Origin: Eutrema japonicum
Taxonomy: Eukaryota; Streptophyta; Magnoliopsida; Brassicales; Brassicaceae
Length of the DNA: 64,000 bases
Direction: 5' to 3'
Assembly (NCBI GenBank): GCA_030161315.1
Contig: BSQW01000003.1
Span: 33,913,757-33,977,756 of the forward strand
The notes below the pieces were generated by a model, which saw nothing but the letters and a program-made list of their open reading frames with translations, ran no database searches and was not told where the DNA came from. Below, piece by piece: positions 38,691 through 48,511 of the stretch. How positions within the stretch are numbered: the first letter of the stretch is position 1; every line of letters begins with the position of its first letter. The translations under genes and the position numbers were made by a program.

Positions 38691-40490
38691 TAGGAAATCA
38701 TCAATAGGAACGTCTTCATCGATCCTTATCTGCGAAAGATAGTCAGCAACCCCATTCTCTATGCCCTTCTTGTCCTTAACTTCAATGTCAAAGCCTTGGA
38801 GCAAAAGGACCCAACGACAAAGGCGAGGTTTGAGATCCTTATTTTGCAGCAAATATTTGAGAGCAGCATGGTCTGTATGAACAATCACCTTGCTCCCAAT
38901 CAGGTAGGACCGAAATTTCTCAAAGGAGAAAACAACTGCAAGTAGTTCTTTCTCTGTGGTGCTGTAGTTACGTTGAGCATCATCCAATGTCCTGTTGGCA
39001 TAGTAGATAACATGAAGTTTCTTATCCTTCCTCAGACCTAGAACTGATCCAATAGCAAAATCACTAGCGTCGCACATAATCTCAAAAAGCAGAGTCCAAT
39101 CTGGAGGTTGTACAATAGGAGCACTCACCAATGCCTTCTTAATCTCCTCAAAGGATGCAAGACAATCAGGGGTGAAGTCGAATTTGGCCTCCTTGCATAA
39201 TAGGGCGGTGAGTGGGCGGGCTAGTTTTGAGAAGTCCTTGATGAATTTTCTGTAAAACCTAGCATGACCAAGGAAGCTTCGAATGTCCTTTACAGAATTC
39301 GGTGGTTGGAGGCTTGTCATGACTTGAATCTTGGCTTTGTCAACTTCTATCCCAGCCTCAGAAACCTTGTGCCCAAGAACGATGCCATCCTGAACCATAA
39401 AGTGACACTTTTCCCAATTAAGAACCAAGTGTTTCTCTTCACATCTCTGTAGCACATTGCACAAGTTATCAAGACAGCTCTTGAATGATGATCAATAGAC
39501 TGAAAAATCATCCATGAACACCTCCATAAAATCCTCAGTCATGTCTGTGAAGATAGACATCATGCACCTCTGAAAAGTGGCTGGAGCATTACATAATCCA
39601 AAGGGCATTCTTCTGTAAGCAAATGTGCCATAAGGGCATGTAAAGGTTGTCTTCCCTTGGTCCTCTGGATGGATCGGAGTCTGAAAGAAACCTGAGTGCC
39701 CATCGAGAAAACTATAGTATGGATGACTCGCTAACCTCTCCAACATCTAATCAATAAATGGTAATGGGAAGTGATATTTCCTTGTGGCTGCATTCAACTT
39801 CCTGTATTCAATACACATTCGATGCCTAGTAATTGTCCTAGTAGGGATCAGCTCGTCCTTCTCATTTTTCACCACAGTTATCCCTCATTTCTTAGGCACA
39901 ACATGAATTGGACTGACCCAAGAGCTGTCCGAAATGGCATAGATAATCCCTGCTTCCAAGAGCTTCATTACCTCCTTCTTAACCACTTCTTTCAAGTTCG
40001 GGTTCAGCCTCCTCTGATGCTCAATTGAAGACTTTGACTCGTCCTCAAGATGAATCCAATGCATGCACAAGTCTAGGGAGATACCTGAAATGTCATCAAG
40101 AGAATAGCCAAGAACTTTGCGATACTTGCGCAGCTTGTTCAGCAGTAAGGTGATCTTTGCATTGTTTAAGGAAGCATTAATGATAACTGGATATGTGGAA
40201 TTCGGACCAAGAAAAACATACCTTAAATTGGCTGGGAGTGGTTTGAGTTCGATCTTATGAGCCTTCTCCTCACTCCAACAACCAAGCACAACAGCTTTCG
40301 TAGAAGTTTCGGCCAACTTCTCTGGTGCTCGCGGGTGGTGTCGATCGATACCAACAATGGTGTCGGTCGAAACTGCTCCTGTTGTGTCGAGCATCTTAGC
40401 ATATCCAGCAGTAACATCACTCAAATACACCTCTGAATCAGCTGAACAGACTAATGCTCTCTCTAATGGATCCTCATTATGCATCTCCAG
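38691..40490 (-). pseudogene. RT and RNase H of the Athila-type element (right copy, better version)
   Basis: Same motifs as 24876-26655. This copy keeps the frame through LDDISGISLDLCMHWIHL near 40110 where the left copy has a deletion. The three nonsense codons in RT (after VPKK, FID and DDFSVY) are shared, so the enzyme is dead in both. A palindrome pair at 40339/40361 is translated in frame as VGIDRHHPRAP upstream of RT. Confidence 0.88.
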
Positions 40491-41427
40491 AAAATACTCT
40501 TATATCGCTGAAAGTATCAACAAAGTACGTATGTCCATCGATGGTTGGTCTCTTCATCATCTTCTCCATGTTGAAAGTCATAACCAAATCACCAATGTTG
40601 AGAGCTATTTTCCTATTCCTACAGTCTATCAAAGCTCCAACTGTTGCTAAGAATGGCCTTCTCAGAATAAAAGGATATTTGGGCTCTGACTCATACTCTA
40701 AGACAATGAAATCAGTTGGGATCAAGCAATTCCCAATCTTAATTGGAACATCTTTGAGCAATCCTTCGAGAAGTCAAACTGAGCGATCATCAAGTATCAG
40801 TGAGATCCTAGTGGACTTGAAGTCTGTCATCCCCATCCACTGAGCAACTGAGTATGGCATGAGGTTCACACTTGAGCCAATGTCACAAAGAGAACGCTCA
40901 AATCTTTATGTGAAGATCGTACAATCTAACACAAAACTCTCTGGGCCAGGTAGTTTCTTTAGGATCTTGTTGAGCAGAATCGCGCTGCACTCATGAGTAA
41001 TCATCAAAACTCCTTCTTCAAGGTTCACATTGCTTGATACCATCCTCTTAACATATCTCCTAAAGGTTGGGGAAGTATTGATGGCATCGACAAAAGGAAG
41101 CTCAACAATCAACTTATCCATTATCGCTTTGCATTTAGAGCCTTCCACCTCCTTATTGGTCTTCCCAATAGGCCTAGGGTAAGGTATCTAAGGCTTGTAA
41201 ACCCTTTCTTCAACCAACTTAGGTGTCTTCTCGACCTCATGGTGGGTGTCGATCGACACATGATCGCTATCGGTCGACACTCGGGGCTTTGACACATCAC
41301 GAGAAAGTATTTGGACAGGTGTCGATCGACACGAGGTGGTGTCGGTCGATACCCTGGGATTTTCTGAATTCTCATCGGCATCTTCCATAAGATCAACGAG
41401 ATTTCCTGCAGTTAAGCTCTTTTTCAC
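40472..41427 (-). pseudogene. Protease region of the Athila-type element
   Basis: Minus-strand part between gag and RT. The active-site region reads CDIGSSVNLMP where a retropepsin has D-T/L-G-S/A. Other recognisable pieces are LPGPESFVLDC, KIGNCLIPTDFIVLEYE and PFILRRPFLATVGALID. Stops occur near 41190, 40905 and 40780. Two palindrome pairs (41247/41268 and 41320/41340) are translated in frame as DHVSIDTHHE- and RVSTDTTSCRSTP-like stretches. Confidence 0.75.
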
Positions 41428-43092
41428 TTATGGATTTACCTCTTTTCCACTCCTCAAGGTGATTGCATGAATGTGTGCCCTTGGATCTTCTGTTTTCCCT
41501 GGAAAAAAACCATCTTGCCTCTTCACAACTCCTGTAGTTTGGGCAACCTGAGTTTCCAGCTTTTTTCTGATGAATGCTCAGAGCGTCGATTTTTCCATTC
41601 AGGTCTGTGTACATAGCATCCATTTTCCCATTGAAATCCACTGTCATCTTCTGTTGTCCCTGAAGAAGCTGTTCAAGCATAGACTCAACCTTGCTCTCCG
41701 AGGTTTTAGTAGGTAGAGGTTGATAAGAAGAATTCCCATAGGTGCGGGTGTACCCTCCTTGCTGAGCATTATTGGTGAAGTTTCGGTTGTTGTTCTGGTG
41801 GTATTGATTTCTCTGACCTTGAAAACCAGAACAACCAATGTAGTTAACACCTTCCACTTCCTCATTGAAGTTCTCAACCTCATCAGCAAAATGAACAGCC
41901 TTCATCGTCTTTCCCATTAAGAGATTGTGCACTAAATCTAGCTTAGCCTGAACCTCAGCAATCTACGATCCATCCATGCTCCCAGTCTGCTTTCTTCGCT
42001 CAAAATATGCATTCTTGGTACTATTGCTAGATGCCAAGTTCTCAATAAGCACATAAGCATCGTCAGGATACCTGGTGTTGAAGTTCCCATTACTCGCAGC
42101 ATCTAAGGCCATATGATACCTCCAATCAATCCCTCTGAAGAAGATACCCAGCATTTGTACCTTAGTGAACTCGTGATGTGGACAATCCCTCTGATATGAC
42201 CTGAATCTCACCCAAGCAGTCTTAAATGCTTCAGTCGCTCCCTGAGAAAACTGAAGCATATACCCAGCAGTTGTACCTTAGTGAACTCGTGATGTGGACA
42301 ATCCCTCTGATATGACCTGAATCTCACTCAAGCAGTCTTAAATGCTTCAGTCGCTCCCTGAGAAAACTGGGAGATCTTATCCCTAAGCTACTCGGATCTT
42401 GCATCATCATAGAAATTGTTCAAGAAGGCATTCTTTGTCTCCTCCCAGGTTGTTAGTGATCCAGGCGGCAACTTCTTAAGCCAATAAGCTGCATCTCCAC
42501 CAAGAGAGTATGGGAAAAGCTTGCAGAAGAGGAAATCATTGGACACTCCATTGTATTTGATGCTAGTAACCAAGTCCTCAAACCTCTCAATGTGATTCAT
42601 GGGGTGTTCATGAGAAAGACCATGAAAAGGGTGCTGATCCACAAGAGTGAAGTATGCAGGTTTCAGCTCAAAGTCATTCCTCTGAAAAGTAGGAGGGCGA
42701 ATCGCTGATCGATTGGCATAGAACTGATCAGGCATGTTGTACTCACCAATCGTTCTACCACGATTAACCACAGCATTCCCAACATTCCCCTCGATACCGC
42801 GCGCAGCTGACGCGGCCATCTCATCAACAACAACTAGAGGGGCAATGGCGTTTCCATCTCCATCAAGTCGTTGCCCTCTCTCATTGCACAAATGACCCTC
42901 TTGGCCTCTCAAAGCTCCAGCATCATCACGAGTCAATACCACTGGATTATTCATCTCTGCTGGCCTCTTTGTTTTTCTGTTTGCACGTTCCAAATTTGCT
43001 AGCTCCTTGTTGGAAAGATTAACTAGTTGAGTGCTCTTGTTCCTTCGGATTTCGCGAGTGGGTATACACCTGAAACACAAAAGACAAGGCAC
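41393..43092 (-). pseudogene. gag of the Athila-type element
   Basis: Codes for the capsid protein that packages element RNA. The core contains FELKPAYFTLVDQHPFHGLS, HPMNHIERFEDL and SLGGDAAYWLKKLPPGSL, typical of plant Ty3/gypsy gag. The C-terminal part has VNYIGCSGFQGQRNQ and Asn/Gln-rich sequence. A TAG follows DDARSE (about 42390). A 116-bp tandem duplication (42144-42259 and 42260-42375) shifts the frame, because 116 is not a multiple of three. Another stop lies near 41963. The true start codon is uncertain; 43092 is the most upstream ATG of the frame. Confidence 0.82.
42144..42375. repeat. 116-bp tandem duplication in gag
   Basis: Two adjacent copies begin ATACCCAGCA at 42144 and 42260 and share TTGTACCTTAGTGAACTCG and TTCAGTCGCTCCCTGAG. 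The copies differ at very few positions. The duplication destroys the gag frame. Confidence 0.88.
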
Positions 43093-43208
43093 GTAAGTAA
43101 CAAAAAAGTAAAATAAAACGATGAGTATCGACCGACACTAGGTGGTGTCGCTCGACACTATCAAACTTAGTCGAAATTCTTGACTAAAATCTAATGGCGA
43201 ATTAAGAA

Positions 43209-43226
43209 TCCCCAGCAACGGCGCCA
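43209..43226 (-). promoter_or_regulatory. Primer-binding site (tRNA-Asp type)
   Basis: Minus strand reads TGGCGCCGTTGCTGGGGA, complementary to the 3' end of plant tRNA-Asp with one mismatch. It lies 4 bp inside the 5' LTR. Athila elements use tRNA-Asp. Confidence 0.88.
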
Positions 43227-43230
43227 AATT

Positions 43231-44403
43231 TGATAAGCTTAAATGTAATACCCTAAAGTACTAACAGCTTTGTCTATTGTAGTATTTAGGGGTCGATCCA
43301 CAGAGACTCAAGAATCACACAATAGATTATATAGGTTCGAATTAAGCTAAGTAAATCAATGAAATAAGAAAGTAGTAACGTAAATTAAAGGAGATAGGTT
43401 CAGGGTATTTCTCTGGAAATCAGAGAATGCAGATAAACTAATTAGTTATGATTCAGGTTAAGCCCGGTTCTTGAACTCAAATCACTAAATTATAATTAAC
43501 CAACTGTCGTTGCGAGAATTATCTAGGTCTAAATCTCAGAATTCTAAATTTATTTGCAAATCCTAAAGACTAAACTAGCTTTATGTCCAGGTTTGATATG
43601 TTCATAAAACAACTAAACCAAGTTTCTTTACAGATAGTTATTTTGCTCACCCTAGGTTCTATCAGATCATCAATTGCACTATCGTGCCTAATCGATTAAC
43701 CTAAGATCTAAGTTCCAGGTGATCAATCTAGAATTAGCTTTAAGTACAACATATGGTGAAGAACTAATTCAGATTATGAACCCTAACCAACTAATTAACC
43801 TAACATTCAAAGAGATCTTTTATTGAGAACCCTAAACCTAACAGGAGATCTACTCAGACATGGAGATTGAAACAAACAACATAATTGAATAAATCTCTAA
43901 AATTAATAATAAAAGAGAAAGAAAACAAGGGTTCGAAATCTTCTCTTGGACGAACAGAGTTTCAGACTTGTCTCCCTCAAAGCTTAGCCACAAAATCAAA
44001 GATAGAATAAAGCTTAGCCACAAAAGTGGGTGAAACCCCTAATTATAATGCCTAAACACATTTTGGGGCTTCTTGTAATTATTAAAGTCTTCTGGACCAA
44101 AGTGCAAAATCTTCAGAATTGTAAAAAATCGCGATCCTTCTCTTCATGCGATCAGTATCGACCGACACCATAGGTGGTATCGATCGATACACAGCTTCTG
44201 TGTCGACTCTTCAGGCTGGTGTCGCTCGACACCAGGACTTCAACTTGATCCTTCAGCTCCATGATCTTGCTTAGCTCCAAAATGCTCCAAACGTACCTAA
44301 ACCTGTAAAGACTCGAAAAGACTCCAAAAGACTCCAAAAATACTAGAAAGCGGGTAAAAGATCTATATCATGGTTAAAAGCGGGTAAAAAACATGATATA
44401 TCA
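43231..44403 (-). repeat. 5' LTR of the Athila-type element
   Basis: Starts TGATAAGC and ends GATATATCA, followed by TSD GTCGT (44404-44408). On the minus strand it drives the element. Palindromes lie at 44156, 44178 and 44220, spaced 22 and 42 bp. It has the same module order as the LTR of the non-autonomous element, including ATCCACAGAGA near its left end and CCATGATCTT...AGCTCCAAAA after the palindromes. Confidence 0.92.
44156..44231. repeat. Palindrome cassette in the Athila LTR
   Basis: Three 12-bp palindromes or near-palindromes: TATCGACCGACA (44156), TATCGATCGATA (44178) and TGTCGCTCGACA (44220). Distances are 22 and 42 bp, multiples of about two helical turns. Equivalent sites are in the other LTR (10905, 10927, 10969) and in the truncated LTR (50267, 50287). 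Confidence 0.9.
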
Positions 44404-44408
44404 GTCGT

Positions 44409-45264
44409 ATCAACAAATCCAACAAGAAATGGTTAGTAACTTTTACTTTTTCTTACTCCTTAACAACTTTAAATTATGTTTCTGGTTTCATGTTTCATGT
44501 TTTATTGGTTTCATGTTTCTGGTTTACTTGCTATCCTTGTTTATTTTGTAACATTGCAGAAAGAGGAATTGGGAAGACCGGTTAGTCTTGGTGAGGTTAT
44601 CATTAAGACACATACAAGGCCAGATGGTACGTATGTCGATAGGAAGGCGGAGAAAATCGTTCAAACATATGAGAAGAAGGTGCAAGAGAAGTTGTCTGAG
44701 CTCATGACAGAGACTTCAGAAGTTTCGGACGGTGCTTCGCGGCCTCGAGAGCTAACAACAGATGAATATACGAGCATCTTTCTTAAGGTAATGTAACATT
44801 TATCACAGTCCACATTTATAGAGTCATGGATTTTGTCATTAAGGTTTTTCTCTTACTTTTCACAGTCCACTGAGATGGATTCACGAGGAACTCCTTATGG
44901 AGTTGGAAGCCTCAAGGAGACTGTTCTCAATGGCAAGCGCAAGCAACCAGGAGACTCTTCATCGTTTGTTGCACTACAAGAGCAACTGAAGGAAGCTCAA
45001 CAGGAAATCGAAGAGCAGGCTGCTTATAATGAACGGCGTGATGCTGAGATTGATGTCCGTGAAGCAGAGCACTCCCGAGCTGCGGCAGAGCAAAAGGACA
45101 AGCTTGAGCACTTTTTCTTGGTGGAAAAGTACCTGCGACAAACTGATCCGCGGTTTCTAGACTTCGTGGCTTCTCATTCAGCTCCACCAACAACTGCTTT
45201 GCTTCCATCAACCAATCTTCGTCGACCAGATCCAAGTACAACACCATTTGGTTCTGCTTCTTAG
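44409..45264 (+). pseudogene. Second CACTA-1 transposase (Transposase_24 / TNPA-like), 3' part
   Basis: Continuation of the gene cut at 9952. Exon 3 resumes at 44409 (YQQIQQEM) and ends at 44431. Exon 4 is 44560-44787 (LGRPVSLGEVIIKTHTRPDG, VQTYEKKVQEKL). Exon 5 is 44866-45264 with a coiled-coil-like stretch (about EEQAAYNERRDAEIDVREAE) and a Pro/Thr-rich tail. Borders are GT-AG and the frame is open to the TAG at 45262-45264. Removing the Athila element and one GTCGT would give a continuous frame across the junction. Confidence 0.85.
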
Positions 45265-45479
45265 GTTTTGTGCTTACTTTTTTTGAACCTTGTTACTTGT
45301 GAACTCATGAATTTGTTATTTTTGTTTATGTTTTGGCATTTGTTATGGAGTTTGAATACTTTAGTTAATATTTTTAATCAAATGTTAGTTTGAATCAAAT
45401 TTCTTTAATTTGGTAACAAATATTACGATTTGAGAAACAAAACGAACACCAATCTGCCATACCATATTCTTATTTTGAT

Positions 45480-46160
45480 TACAATTTTAGTCACTAAACA
45501 GTAGCTTATTAGTCGCCAAACAGTAGCTAACTAGTCTCAAAATATTTACATCTTCGAAACTTGATGTTCCTATTAGTCGCCAATTAGTCGTTCACTTAGT
45601 CATAGAATAGTCGGTGAATAGTAACTAAAATTTACGACTATTTAGTGACTAAAACTATCCGACTGCATCTAGACCCATTCTATAGTCGTTAACTAGTCAC
45701 AAAGGTAGTCGCCGATTAGTCGCCAAATAGTCGTAGAAGAATAGCTAAGTAGTCGCAAAATATTTACATCTTCGAAACTTGATGTTCCTATTAGTCGCCA
45801 AATAGTCGTTCAACTAGTCATAGAATAGTCGGTAAATAGTAACTATAATTTACAACTATTTAGTGACTAAAGCTATCCGACTGCATCTAGAACCATTCTA
45901 TAGTTATTAACTAGTCGTAAGGTAGTCGCTGATTAGTCGTAAATTTTTGCGACTACTTTACGACGATTGAACGGCTACACATTGTTCATGTGGTGTAGTC
46001 GTAATGTTGTCGCCATTTGGCGACTAATGTTACGACTACATACTTTAGCGACTAAATATTAACGACTACATGGTTTAGTCGCTCATTAGTCGTAATCCAC
46101 CTTTTAGCGACTAATAGGCGACTATTTCTGCAGTTACCAAAACGCTGTTTTCTTGTAGTG
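45480..46160. repeat. CACTA-1 right subterminal repeats and terminus
   Basis: Dense TAGTCGC-type motifs in both orientations, ending TTCTTGTAGTG at 46160. A duplication of period 218 bp is visible: AATATTTACATCTTCGAAAC occurs at 45541 and 45759 with about 200 bp of matching sequence after each. Duplicated subterminal binding sites are common in CACTA ends. Confidence 0.85.
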
Positions 46161-46740
46161 TTATGTTAATTTAAATTACCATAAAACCAATATATATATA
46201 TATATATATATATATGAGTGTTAAAATGGCCAAATCCGTCCTTTTAATCTGACTTGAATTAGCCTACTATCTTGCATGTTTTGACAAAATAACCTGCAAA
46301 TGACCGCAATAATAAAAACATAACCTTTATCGAATATTTTCATATTACCATATAATATAAATATATACTAATTTCGAATATTTAAAATTTTAGGCTGGTT
46401 GATTATGATAAAAAAATATATAATAACATATTTGTTTATCATATGCACTAGTATGAAAATATTATTTAATTTAAATCTAAATTAATATCCGGTTATTATT
46501 TTTGTAAAAATATAATAACAACTTATTTTTGTGATGTTTGGTAAATAATCTAACCTATATTTATGGATTTCTAAAATAATCTAAATTAATATCTATATTT
46601 TCAGAATTAATTTTAAATATAAAATAAAATGCATTTTTAATTAATATTGCAACAAACTGGGATAATGTTAAAATGGTTTTCAAACATTTAAAAAAAAAAA
46701 AATCAGAAATGTTTTGATGTAAAGACTAAAAGTGCTTCTT
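46161..46740. other. AT-rich flank right of CACTA-1
   Basis: Starts with the TTA target-site copy, then an AT dinucleotide run near 46191-46214. No gene or known repeat is seen. It is probably the continuation of the sequence at 1-256. Confidence 0.5.
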
Positions 46741-47175
46741 TTTAATAGAATAGATATTAACATCGCCGACGAAATTACGACGACAAGTTTGGTACACCCG
46801 TAAAAATAAACGTGTTCACCTAACTTATATATCGTCGGAAAATCGTTGTTATATTCCAACGAATATAAATCATTGGTAATTCGTTGGTAATTAACGACGA
46901 TATTACAACGTTTAACAAAATCATCGGTAAATCGTAGGTAGTTAACGACTATTTTACAACGATGACAAGAATCGTCGTAAAATCGTTGTTATTCGGAAGT
47001 GTACAACATCGTAGTTAACGACTGAATTTTTTGGCGTTTTAACGATGAATAATTTCGTCCCGAATTCACGACGATTTTAAAAATCGTTGTAACTTCGTCG
47101 TTATGGCGATGGTAATTTACAAAGAAAATAAATCGTTGTAAAAAATTAATGGGATAACTGTGTTTTCTTGTAATG
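46741..47175. mobile_element. Remnant of a third CACTA-like end
   Basis: The stretch carries many copies of AAATCGTTGTT/AACAACGATTT-like motifs and CGTCGT-containing variants, in both orientations. It ends TTTTCTTGTAATG at 47175, one base different from the CACTA terminus TTCTTGTAGTG. Motifs differ from those of CACTA-1 and CACTA-2, so it is a separate family. The opposite end and any TSD are not seen; it may be a truncated or miniature element. Confidence 0.6.
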
Positions 47176-47718
47176 CTTCCCTTCATTCTCAAGCTCAAGA
47201 TATGATATGATTACTTCCAGTAGACCGGATGACCGAGCACGGTGAAGCTGTTAAAGTTGTGGCTGAACGGGTTCATCAGGATGTCATTGAGGAAGTGTAC
47301 AACATCTCTCTACCTAAATCGAAAACCTATGAGCCTCAATTCCGTCCACCTATGACCTCTTGCCTCAAAGCTTCTAAGAACTTACTGCGTGTCTCGTGGC
47401 TACGTCGCCTCTAGTGGACTACCTGATGAAACAAGAGCAGCTAGGCAGATTCTGAAAGATTACATAGAAGGCAAGCTTCCACATTTTGCAATTCCTCCTC
47501 CAGATGGTGAAAACGAGACATCGGATGGTACTTTGGGAGCCGGAACAGTAGAAGAAGGTTCACAGTCTGAGGAGGATGGTGAAGAAGCTCCTGGTCGTGG
47601 TCTTGATCAAGTTCTACATGATCTGAGCTCGTTTGATCTTGCTAATGGGCTTGGGCCTTGGAAGAAGAAACAAGTGGAGTCGCATAAACAGCACAAGAAG
47701 CCACATAGGAAAAACTGA
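47176..47718 (+). pseudogene. Last exon of an LSG1-like GTPase gene (60S export factor), truncated
   Basis: The only clear host-gene remnant in the flank. LSG1 is a cytoplasmic circularly permuted GTPase that frees Nmd3 from the 60S ribosomal subunit. Visible conserved pieces are RMTEHGEAVKVVAERV, EVYNISLPK, SRGYVASSGLPDETRAAR and LKDYIEGKLPHFA, then an acidic stretch and a basic Lys/His-rich C-terminus ending at TGA (47716-47718). The exon starts at 47220 after a normal acceptor (TTCCAG), so 47176-47219 is intron. A frameshift near 47350-47365, where about 7 extra bases fit, breaks the frame. Everything upstream is missing and replaced by the CACTA-like end. Confidence 0.82.
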
Positions 47719-48511
47719 TCGGTTTTAATGTATTGATCAACAACAAATGCTGGAAAAATATGAAACAATGGTGGATTTTTCTTATGTAAAATTGTTAAAA
47801 TGTTATAAACAGCTGTTTGTTAGATGTTGGGTTTGTTCGTTTGTCCTGCGGCATGCGGCCAAGATCTGTTCGTTTAGAAGTCGCAGCCTCCTGCAGCCAA
47901 ACACTGCGTCTGGTCGCAGCGATCTGCGATCGGAATTTCTGGACGTTGAATAAATCCATCGTTGCGTTGTGATAAGAGTTGCGACTAGAATTGGAAAAGA
48001 CCAAATTACCCTTTTTAATACTGTAAATTACAAAAATGACATTAACCCTAAAATCAAATCTAAGTATCGATCTCTTTCTCTGCGCTCGATCTCCTTCTCT
48101 TTTCTGCGCTGAAACGTAGGACTCTCCTCTCCTTCAAATCTTGAAGGTTTCCTTCCCCTCTCCTTCAACTTCGCTTTCGTTTTCTATTCAACTTCGCTTT
48201 CGTTTTCTATAATCTGGGTTCTTCGGTATCTCTTGATTTGATTTGAATTCTACAAGGGTTTATTTTATAGATTTCATTCTTTGGTTCTAAAGGTTGTTTT
48301 GTTAGCCCATTGAGAAAATTTTCATTCTTTATAGCTTTCATTCATCTGTTTCTTCTAATAGATTCCAATTGTGTTATATGTGACTTGTAATTTGCTGTCT
48401 TGTTCGATCTTAGTTCAAGTTTTATTGGGATTCTTATGATTTTATAGCTTAATGTCAGCTTATTTAGGCAATAGCTTTGCTAAATGACTACGGTATGTAT
48501 AGTAATTGGTG
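47719..48511. other. Spacer with promoter-like and 5' UTR-like sequence
   Basis: About 47830-47945 is GC-richer and repeat-like. From about 48050 the sequence is pyrimidine-rich with CTCTTTCTCTGCGCTCGATC and a 23-bp tandem repeat (48165-48187 and 48188-48210), typical of a plant 5' UTR. No coding exon follows because the LINE begins at 48512. It could be the broken upstream part of another host gene. Confidence 0.4.

Larger units (their letters stand above)
27156..40471. repeat. Duplicated segment, right copy (start of right contig)
   Basis: Near-identical to 13342-26655. It begins at the first base after the gap, with one extra G at about 27195, and loses identity at 40471 where the left copy runs into the gap. 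Continuity into 40472 and beyond shows the pol and gag of the same Athila-type element. Coordinates of every feature in this copy are the left-copy coordinates plus 13,814 to 13,816. Confidence 0.9.
9953..44403 (-). mobile_element. Athila-type Ty3/gypsy retrotransposon inside CACTA-1
   Basis: Two LTRs (9953-11146 and 43231-44403) start TGATAAGC and end ATATCA, with TSD GTCGT on both sides. A primer site for tRNA-Asp lies next to the right LTR, so the element reads on the minus strand. Order along that strand: LTR, primer site, gag, protease, RT, RNase H, integrase, 3' non-coding region, polypurine tract, LTR. Pol is interrupted by CACTA-2, and the 13.3 kb around it appears twice because of an apparent assembly overlap. 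Allowing for both, the element is about 9.7 kb. Many nonsense mutations in gag, RT and integrase, plus a 116-bp tandem duplication in gag, make it inactive. Its LTRs differ by many substitutions and an indel of about 20 bp, so it is not recent. Confidence 0.93.
257..46160 (+). mobile_element. CACTA-1, En/Spm-type DNA transposon carrying nested insertions
   Basis: The left end starts CACTACAAGAAA at 257 and the right end finishes TTCTTGTAGTG at 46160, which are the inverted termini of the CACTA superfamily. Both ends are flanked by TTA (254-256 and 46161-46163), the expected 3-bp TSD. Subterminal regions are dense in TAGTCGC/GCGACTA motifs in both orientations. Inside are a decayed TNP2-type gene (839-4729), an RPA-like pseudogene (5836-6886) and a second transposase gene (8210-9952 plus 44409-45264). 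The last is split by an Athila-type retrotransposon (9953-44403). Without that insertion and one TSD copy the element is about 11.4 kb, a normal size for an autonomous CACTA. The TNP2 gene is broken, so this copy cannot supply its own main transposase. Confidence 0.93.
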
